Assembly (NCBI GenBank): GCA_024276735.1 | Contig: JAJRWQ010000050.1 | Location: forward strand, 1 to 41,437 | Direction: 5' to 3' | Length of the DNA stretch: 41,437 bases | DNA from: Actinomycetes bacterium | GTDB lineage: Bacteria; Actinomycetota; Thermoleophilia; BMS3ABIN01 | Shown: positions 27,990 to 35,884 of the stretch, in pieces | Layout: each line of letters starts with the position of its first letter | Position numbering within the stretch: the stretch's first letter is position 1 | Program-made: the position numbers and the translations under genes | The notes under the pieces: model-generated | Seen by the model: the letters and a program-made list of their open reading frames with translations, nothing else | What the model was told of the DNA's origin: nothing | Databases searched by the model: none

Positions 27990-28486
27990 TGGCGGACGCC
28001 GGCAAGGGACACGCCTGCGGCGTGCGGCGCCGGGGCCGCGACGACGAGATCAAGCTGGTGGGCTTTCTCTGCAACTGGTGCTCCTACGCCGGCGCCGACA
28101 TGGCGGGCACCTCGCGGCTGGCCCAGCCGGCGGCGCTGCGGATCGTGCGCGTGCCCTGCTCCGGGCGCGTGGACCCGCTGCTGGTGATGAAGGCGTTCCA
28201 GGAAGGAGCGGACGGGGTGCTGGTGAGCGGCTGCCACCCCGGCGACTGCCACTACAACGAGGGCAACTACTACGCCCGCCGGCGGCTGGAGCTGCTGAAG
28301 CGCATGCTGCCCTACTACGGCGTGGAGCCGGAGCGCTTCCACTACACCTGGGTGAGCGCCTCGGAGGGCGGCCGCTGGGCGGAGGTGGTGGCGGAATTCA
28401 CCGCCGCGGTGGAGCCGCTGGGCAAGCTGCACTACGCCGGCGGCGCGCCGGCGGCCGCGGCCGGGGAGGAAGACGGCGATGGATGA
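27989..28486 (+). CDS. flxD: MvhD/FlxD-like [2Fe-2S] electron-transfer subunit
   Basis: KLVGFLCNWCSYAGADMAGTSRLAQP, RVPCSGRVDPLLVMKAFQEGADGVLVSGCHPGDCHYNEGNYYARRR. Confidence 0.9.
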   Translation: MADAGKGHACGVRRRGRDDEIKLVGFLCNWCSYAGADMAGTSRLAQPAALRIVRVPCSGRVDPLLVMKAFQEGADGVLVSGCHPGDCHYNEGNYYARRRLELLKRMLPYYGVEPERFHYTWVSASEGGRWAEVVAEFTAAVEPLGKLHYAGGAPAAAAGEEDGDG

Positions 28487-29405
28487 GCTGGTAAAGGCGA
28501 TAACCGCGGCGCTCGAGGATTGCGAGCTGGTGCTGGGCTGGGCGCGAGACCCCGCCACCGGCGCCGGCCGGCCGGAGCGCTTCACCAGCGCCGGGCAGGC
28601 GCAGGAAGCGATCTTCGATGCCACCTGCGTGCACAACCTGGCGGTGCACCTGCCGCGGCTGAAGCAGCGGCGGGTGGGCATCGTCGTCAAGGGATGCGAC
28701 GCCCGCAGCGTGGTGGAGCTGGTGGTGGAGCGCGAGGTCGAGCGCGAGCGGGTGCAGGTGATCGGCGTCGGCTGCGACGGCGTCCTGGACCTGAAGCGCA
28801 TCTGGCGCCGCCACGGCTACGGTGTCGCCATCGAGGACGACGGGGAGACCCTGCTGGTGGACGGCAGCGAGGTGGAGCGGCAGCCGCTCCTGCAGCACAA
28901 GTGCCGTCACTGCCTCGATGCCGATCCCTCCATCTACGACGTGGTCGTGGGCGGGCGCACGGCGGAGGGCCCCGAGCCCCGCGGCGAGCGGCAGGAGCTG
29001 GCGGAGCGCTTCCGGGAGATGACGCCCTCCCAGCGGCGGGATTTCTGGCGCCGCCAGTTCGCGCGCTGCATCCGCTGTTACGCCTGCCGCGAGGCCTGCC
29101 CCATGTGTTTCTGCCGCGACGTCTGCATCATGCAGACGCAGGTGCCCCACTGGGCGGGCGGGGAGGTCAATCCCAAGGAGGCGGAGATGATCCAGCTGAT
29201 CCGCGTGGGCCACCTCGCCGGCCGCTGCACCGGCTGCGGCGAGTGCGAGCGCGCCTGCCCGGTGGAGATCCCGCTGATGCTGCTGATGGAGGAACAGAAC
29301 CGGGCCCTGGAGGAGATGCTGGACTACCGCGCCGGCACCGACATCGAGGCGCGGCCGCCGTTGCTCACCTTCGATCCCGACCGTGACCTGTGGGGTGACG
29401 AGTAA
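28479..29405 (+). CDS. flxC: FlxC-like iron-sulfur protein with FrhB-type N-terminal region
   Basis: VGIVVKGCDARSVVELVVE; CIRCYACREACPMCFCRDVC; CTGCGECERACPVEIPLMLLM; position between flxD and flxB. Confidence 0.75.
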   Translation: MDELVKAITAALEDCELVLGWARDPATGAGRPERFTSAGQAQEAIFDATCVHNLAVHLPRLKQRRVGIVVKGCDARSVVELVVEREVERERVQVIGVGCDGVLDLKRIWRRHGYGVAIEDDGETLLVDGSEVERQPLLQHKCRHCLDADPSIYDVVVGGRTAEGPEPRGERQELAERFREMTPSQRRDFWRRQFARCIRCYACREACPMCFCRDVCIMQTQVPHWAGGEVNPKEAEMIQLIRVGHLAGRCTGCGECERACPVEIPLMLLMEEQNRALEEMLDYRAGTDIEARPPLLTFDPDRDLWGDE

Positions 29406-30424
29406 TGAAGTTCATTGCCCGGGAGGACATCCCCCGCTGGCTGGAGCGCCTGGCGCAGGCGGCGGCGGTCTGGACGCCCCGGCGGGCGCCTGACGGCGGC
29501 GAGACGGTGCTCTTCCTTCCCTGGGAACAGGGCAGCGAGCCGGAGCTGGACCGTTTCACCGATCTCTCGGCCAAGCACCTGCTGCTGCCGGCCAGCGAAA
29601 AGCTTTTCCCCTTCCAGTACCGCCTGGGCGGCGAGGGTGAGCAGATCGAGATCGGCGCCGCCCCGGCGACGCCGGAGTCGGTGGTGCTCTTTGGCGCGCG
29701 GGCCTGCGACGCCCGGGCGACGGTGGTGCTGGACGCCCTCTTCATGCAGTCGCCGGAAAAGGGCTACCTCGCCCCCTACTACCGCCGCCGTCGCCAGGCG
29801 CTGGCGGTGATCACCCTGGCCTGCACCCGCGCCGACGCCGCCTGCTTCTGCTCCTCCTGGGAGGAGGGAACCGCCTCGCGGGAGGGCTCCGACGTGATGC
29901 TCTTTCCCCACGAGGACGGTTACCTGGCGGAAGCAGTGACCGGCAGGGGCGAGGAGCTGATCGGCGGCGAGCCGTTCAGCGAGCGCGACGCCGGGCCGCC
30001 GGACACCGCGGTCACCGACCAGGTGCCGCTGGCAGGGCTCCAGGAGAAGTTCACCGCCGTCTTTTCCCGGCTGGATTTCTGGGAAGAGGTCACCGCCAGG
30101 TGCATCTCCTGCGGCTACTGCACCTATGCCTGCCCCACCTGCCACTGCTTCAACATCTTCGACGAGATGCGCGACGACCGCTGCGGCGAGCGCTGCCGCA
30201 GCTGGGACGCCTGCATGTTCTACCTCTACACCCTGGAGACCTCCGGCCACAACCCGCGGCCGACGATCGCCCATCGCTACCGCAACCGCATCGGCCACAA
30301 GTTCAGCTACTACCCGGAGAACCAGGGCACGTTCCTCTGCACCGGCTGCGGCCGCTGCATCCGCGGCTGCCCGGTGTCACTGGACATCCGCGACGTGCTG
30401 AGGAAGGTAGGTGATGCCCGATGA
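29405..30424 (+). CDS. flxB: FlxB-like 4Fe-4S protein (sulfhydrogenase beta-subunit family)
   Basis: VVLFGARACDARATVVLDALFM, CISCGYCTYACPTCHCFNIFDE, FLCTGCGRCIRGCPVSLDIRDVL. Confidence 0.85.
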   Translation: MKFIAREDIPRWLERLAQAAAVWTPRRAPDGGETVLFLPWEQGSEPELDRFTDLSAKHLLLPASEKLFPFQYRLGGEGEQIEIGAAPATPESVVLFGARACDARATVVLDALFMQSPEKGYLAPYYRRRRQALAVITLACTRADAACFCSSWEEGTASREGSDVMLFPHEDGYLAEAVTGRGEELIGGEPFSERDAGPPDTAVTDQVPLAGLQEKFTAVFSRLDFWEEVTARCISCGYCTYACPTCHCFNIFDEMRDDRCGERCRSWDACMFYLYTLETSGHNPRPTIAHRYRNRIGHKFSYYPENQGTFLCTGCGRCIRGCPVSLDIRDVLRKVGDAR

Positions 30425-31278
30425 CCACCACCGCGCGCGCGGGACGGGCGGCGGCGGAGCCGCTGCGCCCGGAGCCGGCCACCATCGTGGAGGTGATCGA
30501 GGAGACGCCCAACATCAAGTCGCTGCGGGTGGTGTTCGACGACGGGGAACTGATGAAGAGTTTCTCCTTCGCTCCCGGGCAGGTGGGCCAGCTGGGCATC
30601 CTGGGGGTGGGCGAGGCCACCTTCGCCATCTCCTCGGCACCCTCGGAGAAGGACTTCCTGCAGTTCTCGGTGATGAAGACCGGGGTGGTCACCACCGCCA
30701 TCCACGAGCTGGCCGCCGGCGACAAGGTGACGCTGCGGGCGCCGCTGGGCAACAGCTTCCCGGTGGAGGAATGGCGGGGGAAGAACGTGCTGGTGGTGGG
30801 CGGCGGCATCGGCATGGCGCCGCTGCGCTCGCTGTTCATGCACCTGATGGATCACCGCGAGGACTACGGTGACCTGCAGCTGATCTACGGCGCCCGCACG
30901 CCCGCGGACGTCTGCTTCTCCTCCGACTGCAGCCTCTGGAGCGAGAAGCGGGACGTGGACTTCATCACCACCATCGACGCCGAGCACCCCGAGTGGGGAG
31001 GGCGCGTGGGCCTGGTGCCCTCGGTGCTGGAGGAGGAGAACCCCTCGCCGGAGAACAACGTCGCCGTCACCTGCGGCCCGCCGGTGATGCTCAAGTTCGT
31101 GTTCGAGAGCCTGGAGAAGCTGGGCTTCAGGGAGGACCAGGTCTACACCACCCTCGAGCGCCGCATGAAGTGCGGCATCGGCCTCTGCGGCCGCTGCAAC
31201 GTCGGCCCCCGCTACGTCTGCGTCGACGGCCCCGTTTTCTCGCTGGCGGAGCTGCGGCGCCTGCCCGACGAGCTGTGA
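30421..31278 (+). CDS. flxA: FlxA-like FAD/NAD(P)-binding oxidoreductase (FNR/PyrK-type with [2Fe-2S])
   Basis: FAPGQVGQLGILGVGEATFAISSAPSEKDFL, GKNVLVVGGGIGMAPLRSLF, CGPPVMLKFVFESL, MKCGIGLCGRCNVGPRYVCVDGPVF. Confidence 0.9.
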   Translation: MTTTARAGRAAAEPLRPEPATIVEVIEETPNIKSLRVVFDDGELMKSFSFAPGQVGQLGILGVGEATFAISSAPSEKDFLQFSVMKTGVVTTAIHELAAGDKVTLRAPLGNSFPVEEWRGKNVLVVGGGIGMAPLRSLFMHLMDHREDYGDLQLIYGARTPADVCFSSDCSLWSEKRDVDFITTIDAEHPEWGGRVGLVPSVLEEENPSPENNVAVTCGPPVMLKFVFESLEKLGFREDQVYTTLERRMKCGIGLCGRCNVGPRYVCVDGPVFSLAELRRLPDEL

Positions 31279-31372
31279 CGGCGGCCACCCGCCCCCTGAC
31301 TGAGAACGCCGCGGGCTCCTGCTAGAATGGTGGCGCCGCAGGCAAGCAGAACCGGGAAAGGGGGAACCACGG

Positions 31373-32029
31373 ATGAAGATCGAATGGATCGGGCACAGCT
31401 GTTTTCTTGTCACCGCTGCCTCGGGCCGCCAGTTGGTCACCGACCCCTACGACATTTCCGCGTATCCCGACCAGCTGTTCTACCAGCCGGTGTCGGCGAC
31501 GGCCGACGTGGTGACGCTCAGCCACGCGCACGGCGACCACGGCAACGCCGCCGCGGTCTCCGGTGACCCGGTGGTGATCACCACCCCCGGGGTCCACGAG
31601 GTGGAGGGTTTCACCATCAGGGGGGTTCCCACCTTCCACGACGGGGAACAGGGGTCCTCGCGGGGCGAGAACGTCGTGTTCGTGATCGGCGTGGACGGGC
31701 TCAGCCTCTGCCACCTGGGCGACCTGGGGCACGAGCTCCAGCCGGAGCAGGTGAGGGAGATCGGCCCCGTGGACGTGCTGCTGCTGCCGGTGGGGGGCAC
31801 CTTCACCATCGATGCCGCCGCCGCCGGGAGGGTACAGCGGCAGCTGGAAGCGGCGGTGACCATCCCCATGCACTTCCGCAACCGGCAGTGCTCGTTTCCC
31901 ATCGATGGCGTCGATGTCTTCCTGGAGGGCAAGGACGGCGTGGAGCGCCCCGGCACCTCCTTCGTGGAGCTGACGCAGGAAAACTTCCCCGCCGGGCCGA
32001 AGATTATCGTGCTCGAGCCCGCCGCCTGA
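31373..32029 (+). CDS. MBL-fold (UlaG-like) metal-dependent hydrolase
   Basis: MKIEWIGHSCFLV...DVVTLSHAHGDHGN...LCHLGDLGHEL...VDVLLLPVGGTFTID...IPMHF. Confidence 0.92.
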   Translation: MKIEWIGHSCFLVTAASGRQLVTDPYDISAYPDQLFYQPVSATADVVTLSHAHGDHGNAAAVSGDPVVITTPGVHEVEGFTIRGVPTFHDGEQGSSRGENVVFVIGVDGLSLCHLGDLGHELQPEQVREIGPVDVLLLPVGGTFTIDAAAAGRVQRQLEAAVTIPMHFRNRQCSFPIDGVDVFLEGKDGVERPGTSFVELTQENFPAGPKIIVLEPAA

Positions 32030-32125
32030 GGCGGCCCCGGGCCGCCGGCGTTTTCCCGGTCCCCCCGTGGCGGCGACGCTGCCGTCATGGCCAGGGAACC
32101 GGGGCGGGAAAAAAAGGAGACAGCA

Positions 32126-32905
32126 TTGGCCTTATTGTTGATTTTCTTGTTCGTGATCGGCTCGGTATTCGGCAGTTTCCTCAACGTGGTCATCTACCGG
32201 GTACCCCGTGAAGAAGGCTGGCGCCGGCAGCTGCGGAGCCTGCTGGCTCCCGGCTCCCGCTGCCCCGCCTGCGGCGGCGATATCGCCTGGTACGACAACA
32301 TCCCCATCCTGGGGTACCTGCTGCTGGGCGGCAAGTGCCGCCGCTGCGGCGAGCCCATCTCCCGGCGTTACCCGCTGGTGGAGCTGGCCACGGCGGCGCT
32401 CTTCGCCCTGGCGGGCTGGAAGTTCGGGCTCGACTGGGCACTCTTGCCGGCGCTGATCTTCATCGCCGCCCTGGTGGCGATCTTCTTCATCGATCTCGAT
32501 TTCTACATCATCCCCAACGTCATCGTGCTGCCGGCGGCAGTGGCGGGGCTGGTCCTGGCCGTCGCCGTCGACCCGGGGCGCTGGCTGGAGCTGCTGATCG
32601 CCGGCGCCGCCGCCGGCGCCTTCTTCTTCGCCATTGCCTTCATCAAGCCCGGCGGCATGGGCATGGGCGACGTGAAGCTGGCGGCGATGCTCGGCTTCTA
32701 CCTGGGAAAGGCGGTGATCGTCGCCGTCTTCCTGGGCTTTCTCCTGGGCGCGGTGGCGGGGCTGGCGCTGATCGCCGCGGGGCGCAAGGGGCGCAAGAGC
32801 CGCATCCCCTTCGGGCCGTTCCTGGCGGCGGGCGGGCTGGTGGCGCTGTTCACCGGCACCTGGCTCCTGGACACGTACCTGGGGCTCTTCAACCAGAGCA
32901 TGTAA
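32126..32905 (+). CDS. pilD: Prepilin peptidase (A24 family)
   Basis: GSVFGSFLNVVIYRVP, CPACG...CRRCG, FFIDLDFYIIPN and GMGMGDVKLAAMLG catalytic Asp motifs. TTG start with AAAGGAGA upstream. Confidence 0.92.
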   Translation: MALLLIFLFVIGSVFGSFLNVVIYRVPREEGWRRQLRSLLAPGSRCPACGGDIAWYDNIPILGYLLLGGKCRRCGEPISRRYPLVELATAALFALAGWKFGLDWALLPALIFIAALVAIFFIDLDFYIIPNVIVLPAAVAGLVLAVAVDPGRWLELLIAGAAAGAFFFAIAFIKPGGMGMGDVKLAAMLGFYLGKAVIVAVFLGFLLGAVAGLALIAAGRKGRKSRIPFGPFLAAGGLVALFTGTWLLDTYLGLFNQSM

Positions 32906-32985
32906 ACGGGGGCGGCGCCACCCGGTGCTCCGGCCGGCCTTAACACTTCTTAACACGGGCGGGCGAGAACGGCGCTGCTTTCCGG

Positions 32986-32991
32986 TATAAT
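32986..32991 (+). promoter_or_regulatory. -10 element (TATAAT) upstream of the TPR gene
   Basis: TATAAT at 32986-32991; poor -35, with TTAACAC direct repeats just upstream. Confidence 0.5.
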
Positions 32992-33051
32992 TTCAATTGC
33001 GGCGCGGCCCTGGGCCGGCGGCTCGAGTTTCGATATCCGGAGGTAGGTTCT

Positions 33052-33645
33052 TTGCAGATCAAGTCGTACTACTGGGCGATCTTCGCTGCCATCGGGGCGA
33101 TAGTAGTGGTGCTGGTGATCCTGCCGCTGGTCTACCGCGGCGGCGACCAGGACTCGCCGCACTCGGCGGTGGACATGGCCGCCATCCACGACTCCGAGCC
33201 GGTGGACTTCACGCCGCAGATCGAGGCCTACCAGGAGCTGATCGCCGCCAATCCCAACGACGCCCTGGCGCTGGCGGGGCTGGGCGAGTTCTACATGGGC
33301 ACCGGCAACTACCAGCAGGCGGTGGACCAGCTCAACAAGGCGCTCGCCATCGAACCCCAGAACCCTTCGTACCACCGGCTCCTGGGCGAGGTGTATTACT
33401 CGATGCGCATGCCGGACGTGGCCATCCACGAGTTCGAGAAGGGCCTGGCCAGCGATCCCAACAACCAGCAGATCCTCCTGGACCTGGGCAACGTCTATGC
33501 CCAGACCGGCCAGCCGGACAAGGCGCGCGAGCTCTGGCAGCGGGCCTACGACATCAATTCCCGCAACCGCTGGGGCCACGTCGCCCAGCAGCTGATCGCC
33601 CAGCAGGAGAACCCCGAGAGCAGCGCCAACGCCCCCGACCTGTAG
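33052..33645 (+). CDS. Membrane-anchored TPR-repeat protein
   Basis: N-terminal TM AIFAAIGAIVVVLVILPLV; TPR units ALALAGLGEFYMGTGNYQQAVDQLNKALAIEPQN etc. TTG start with GGAGGT upstream. Confidence 0.85.
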   Translation: MQIKSYYWAIFAAIGAIVVVLVILPLVYRGGDQDSPHSAVDMAAIHDSEPVDFTPQIEAYQELIAANPNDALALAGLGEFYMGTGNYQQAVDQLNKALAIEPQNPSYHRLLGEVYYSMRMPDVAIHEFEKGLASDPNNQQILLDLGNVYAQTGQPDKARELWQRAYDINSRNRWGHVAQQLIAQQENPESSANAPDL

Positions 33646-33918
33646 GCGCCCGCCACCGCTCCCCACCTTCTACCCTGTCCCACGCCCCACCTCTCCCCCC
33701 GGTGGCTGCCGCGAGCCTGGAACAGCCGCGACGCGCCGGCCTTCCTGCCTGAAAACCCCGTCGTAGGGGCGAGATCACGGGCTTCCGGGGTCATGCAACG
33801 TGGATTGCAGGCGGCCCCTGGCCCGGCTCGATTGCAACGAAATCTGCGAATTTTTACGCAAATTGGGAGAAAACCCGGGGGGAAAGGACCATTTTTTTGC
33901 ATGAAGAAGCTTTACTTG

Positions 33919-33943
33919 TGGGGAATGGTGGTATAAAGTGGTG
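33919..33943 (+). promoter_or_regulatory. MraZ operator: three TGG-type direct repeats at 10-bp spacing
   Basis: TGGGG (33919) - N5 - TGGTA (33929) - N5 - TGGTG (33939), upstream of mraZ. Confidence 0.75.
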
Positions 33944-33970
33944 AAAATTTAACCGGCCCCCAAGGGAAAA

Positions 33971-34399
33971 ATGGCGAATTTCAAGTTTTTCGGGTCGTAC
34001 CAACACAATATGGATTCGAAGAACAGGGTGGCGATTCCTGCAAAGTTTCGCCAGAGCATCGGCGACGAGGAGTTGGTGGTGACGGAATCCTTCGAAGGCT
34101 GCCTGATGGTGATGACCCAGTCGGACTGGCAGCGGCTGGCGGCCCGGAAGCTGGAGAACCTCGATTATTTCGACAGCATGAACGACCGGGGCGTGGAGCG
34201 GATGATGGTGGGCGTGATGGAGATCTGCAGCCTGGACAAGCAGGGACGCATCAGCCTCACGCCCCAGCTGGTGCGGCTGGCGGGGCTTCGCAAGGAAGTG
34301 ATTCTCATGGGCGTGAGGGACAAGTTCGAAATCTGGGACCGCAAGCGCTGGGAGGCCTACCGGGCCGATTTCCGCAAGCGGATGGCGGAGGGACGGTGA
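33971..34399 (+). CDS. mraZ: Division/cell wall cluster transcriptional regulator MraZ
   Basis: FFGSYQHNMDSKNRVAIPAKFRQSI; SLDKQGRISLTPQLVRLAGLRKEVILMGVRDKFEIWD. Confidence 0.96.
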   Translation: MANFKFFGSYQHNMDSKNRVAIPAKFRQSIGDEELVVTESFEGCLMVMTQSDWQRLAARKLENLDYFDSMNDRGVERMMVGVMEICSLDKQGRISLTPQLVRLAGLRKEVILMGVRDKFEIWDRKRWEAYRADFRKRMAEGR

Positions 34400-34444
34400 G
34401 TGCCCGCCGCCTTCCATCAAACCCAGGTGGAGGGAGAAGGGATC

Positions 34445-35413
34445 ATGCACCTGAACGACGGAATGGAACAGGCGGTACCTGACAGCGGCCACCAGCCGGT
34501 GCTGGCCGACGAGCTGGTGGAGCTGCTCGATCCCCGGCCGGGGGACAGGGTGGTCGACTGCACCTTCGGTGCCGGCGGCCACGCTGCCCGGGTAGCGGCG
34601 CTCATCGGGGAAGAGGGTGACTTCTATGCCGTCGATCGCGACCCCCTGGCGAGGAGCTATTACGAGACCTTTTACCGGCAGCAGCAGTGCCGCTGCCACT
34701 TCATCCAGGGCAACTTCGCCGACGTGCTGGCGGACATGTACGAGAGGGGGCTGACGGTCAACCTGGTTTACCTCGACCTCGGCGTCTCCTCCATGCAGCT
34801 GGACCGTCCCGAGCGCGGCTTCTCCTACAGTTACAACGCGCCCCTGGACATGCGCATGGACCCCGAGGGCGGGGTGACCGCGCGCCAGCTGGTGAACGAG
34901 CTGCCCTACGACGAGCTGGTACGGATCTTCCGCGAGTTCGGCGAGGAACGTTATTCCCGCCAGATCGCCCGCCGCATCGTGCGCGAGCGGGAGCAGCGGC
35001 CCTTCGAGACCACCCTGCAGCTGGTGGACACGGTGAAGGCGGCCATTCCCACCCCGGCCCGTTTCGGGGCCGGCCATCCCGCCCGGCGCGTCTTCCAGGC
35101 CCTGAGGATCGCGGTCAACGACGAGCTCAGTTCCCTGCAGCGGGGGCTGGAGAACGCCCTCCGCATTCTCGCTCCCGGCGGTTGCCTGGTGGTGATCAGC
35201 TTCCATTCGCTCGAAGACCGCATCGTCAAGCGTTTCTTCAATTCCCGGGTGGGGCGCTGCGAGTGCCCGCCCGATCTTCCCCGCTGCGCCTGCGGCGCCG
35301 AGGCGGAGCTGAGGGTGCTCACGCGCCGGCCGGTGACGCCCACCGCGGCCGAGCGCGCTGCCAATCCCCGCTCGCAATCCGCCCGGCTGCGGGCGGCGGA
35401 AAAGCTCGACTGA
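34445..35413 (+). CDS. rsmH: 16S rRNA (cytosine(1402)-N(4))-methyltransferase RsmH
   Basis: HQPVLADELVELL, DCTFGAGGHA, LDLGVSSMQLDRPERGFSYSYNAPLDMRMD, VISFHSLEDRIVKRFF. Confidence 0.96.
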   Translation: MHLNDGMEQAVPDSGHQPVLADELVELLDPRPGDRVVDCTFGAGGHAARVAALIGEEGDFYAVDRDPLARSYYETFYRQQQCRCHFIQGNFADVLADMYERGLTVNLVYLDLGVSSMQLDRPERGFSYSYNAPLDMRMDPEGGVTARQLVNELPYDELVRIFREFGEERYSRQIARRIVREREQRPFETTLQLVDTVKAAIPTPARFGAGHPARRVFQALRIAVNDELSSLQRGLENALRILAPGGCLVVISFHSLEDRIVKRFFNSRVGRCECPPDLPRCACGAEAELRVLTRRPVTPTAAERAANPRSQSARLRAAEKLD

Positions 35414-35422
35414 GGAGAAGGC

Positions 35423-35878
35423 ATGGGAAGCACGGCCAGGAAGGACTGGGGTTTCGAGGACGCGGTCGCCGCCCTCGAGCAGGAGACGCAGCGGCGGACC
35501 CCGGTGCGGCCGGCACCCCGGCCGGCGGCCCCGGCGGCCGGCGGCATGATCCGCGCCGGCTTCCTGCTCACGGCGGCGGTGGCGGTGATGCTCATCGGCC
35601 TGGTGGCGCTGCACGTTTCCATCCTGCAGAAGCACCGCGAGTACAGCGAGCTGGTGGACGAGAAGAATTCCCTCGCGGCGGAGAACGCCCATCTCTCGGG
35701 CGAGGTGGCCGCCCTGCGTTCGCCGGCGCGCATCGAGGCGATCGCCACCGGGCAGCTGGGAATGGTGTCCCCCAAGAATATCGAGTACGTCTACATCGGT
35801 CCCGACGGCGCCAGGAGCGACTATGCCCGGGTGGATTACCCGCCGGGCGCCGCCGGAGGATCGCCGGCGACCCCCTAG
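35423..35878 (+). CDS. ftsL: FtsL-like cell division protein (short TM + coiled coil)
   Basis: Single TM FLLTAAVAVMLIGLVALHVSIL, coiled coil, ARIEAIATGQLGMVSPKNIEYV; positioned between rsmH and ftsI. Confidence 0.75.
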   Translation: MGSTARKDWGFEDAVAALEQETQRRTPVRPAPRPAAPAAGGMIRAGFLLTAAVAVMLIGLVALHVSILQKHREYSELVDEKNSLAAENAHLSGEVAALRSPARIEAIATGQLGMVSPKNIEYVYIGPDGARSDYARVDYPPGAAGGSPATP

Positions 35879-35884
35879 GCAGCG

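Noticed and set aside
33750-33790. CGTAGGGGCGA fragment resembling half of a common dispersed palindromic repeat
   Set aside because: Only one arm is present; no matching inverted arm nearby and no second copy noticed in the window.
33854-35692. 612-aa minus-strand ORF opposite mraZ/rsmH
   Set aside because: Shadow ORF; mraZ and rsmH are certain on the + strand.
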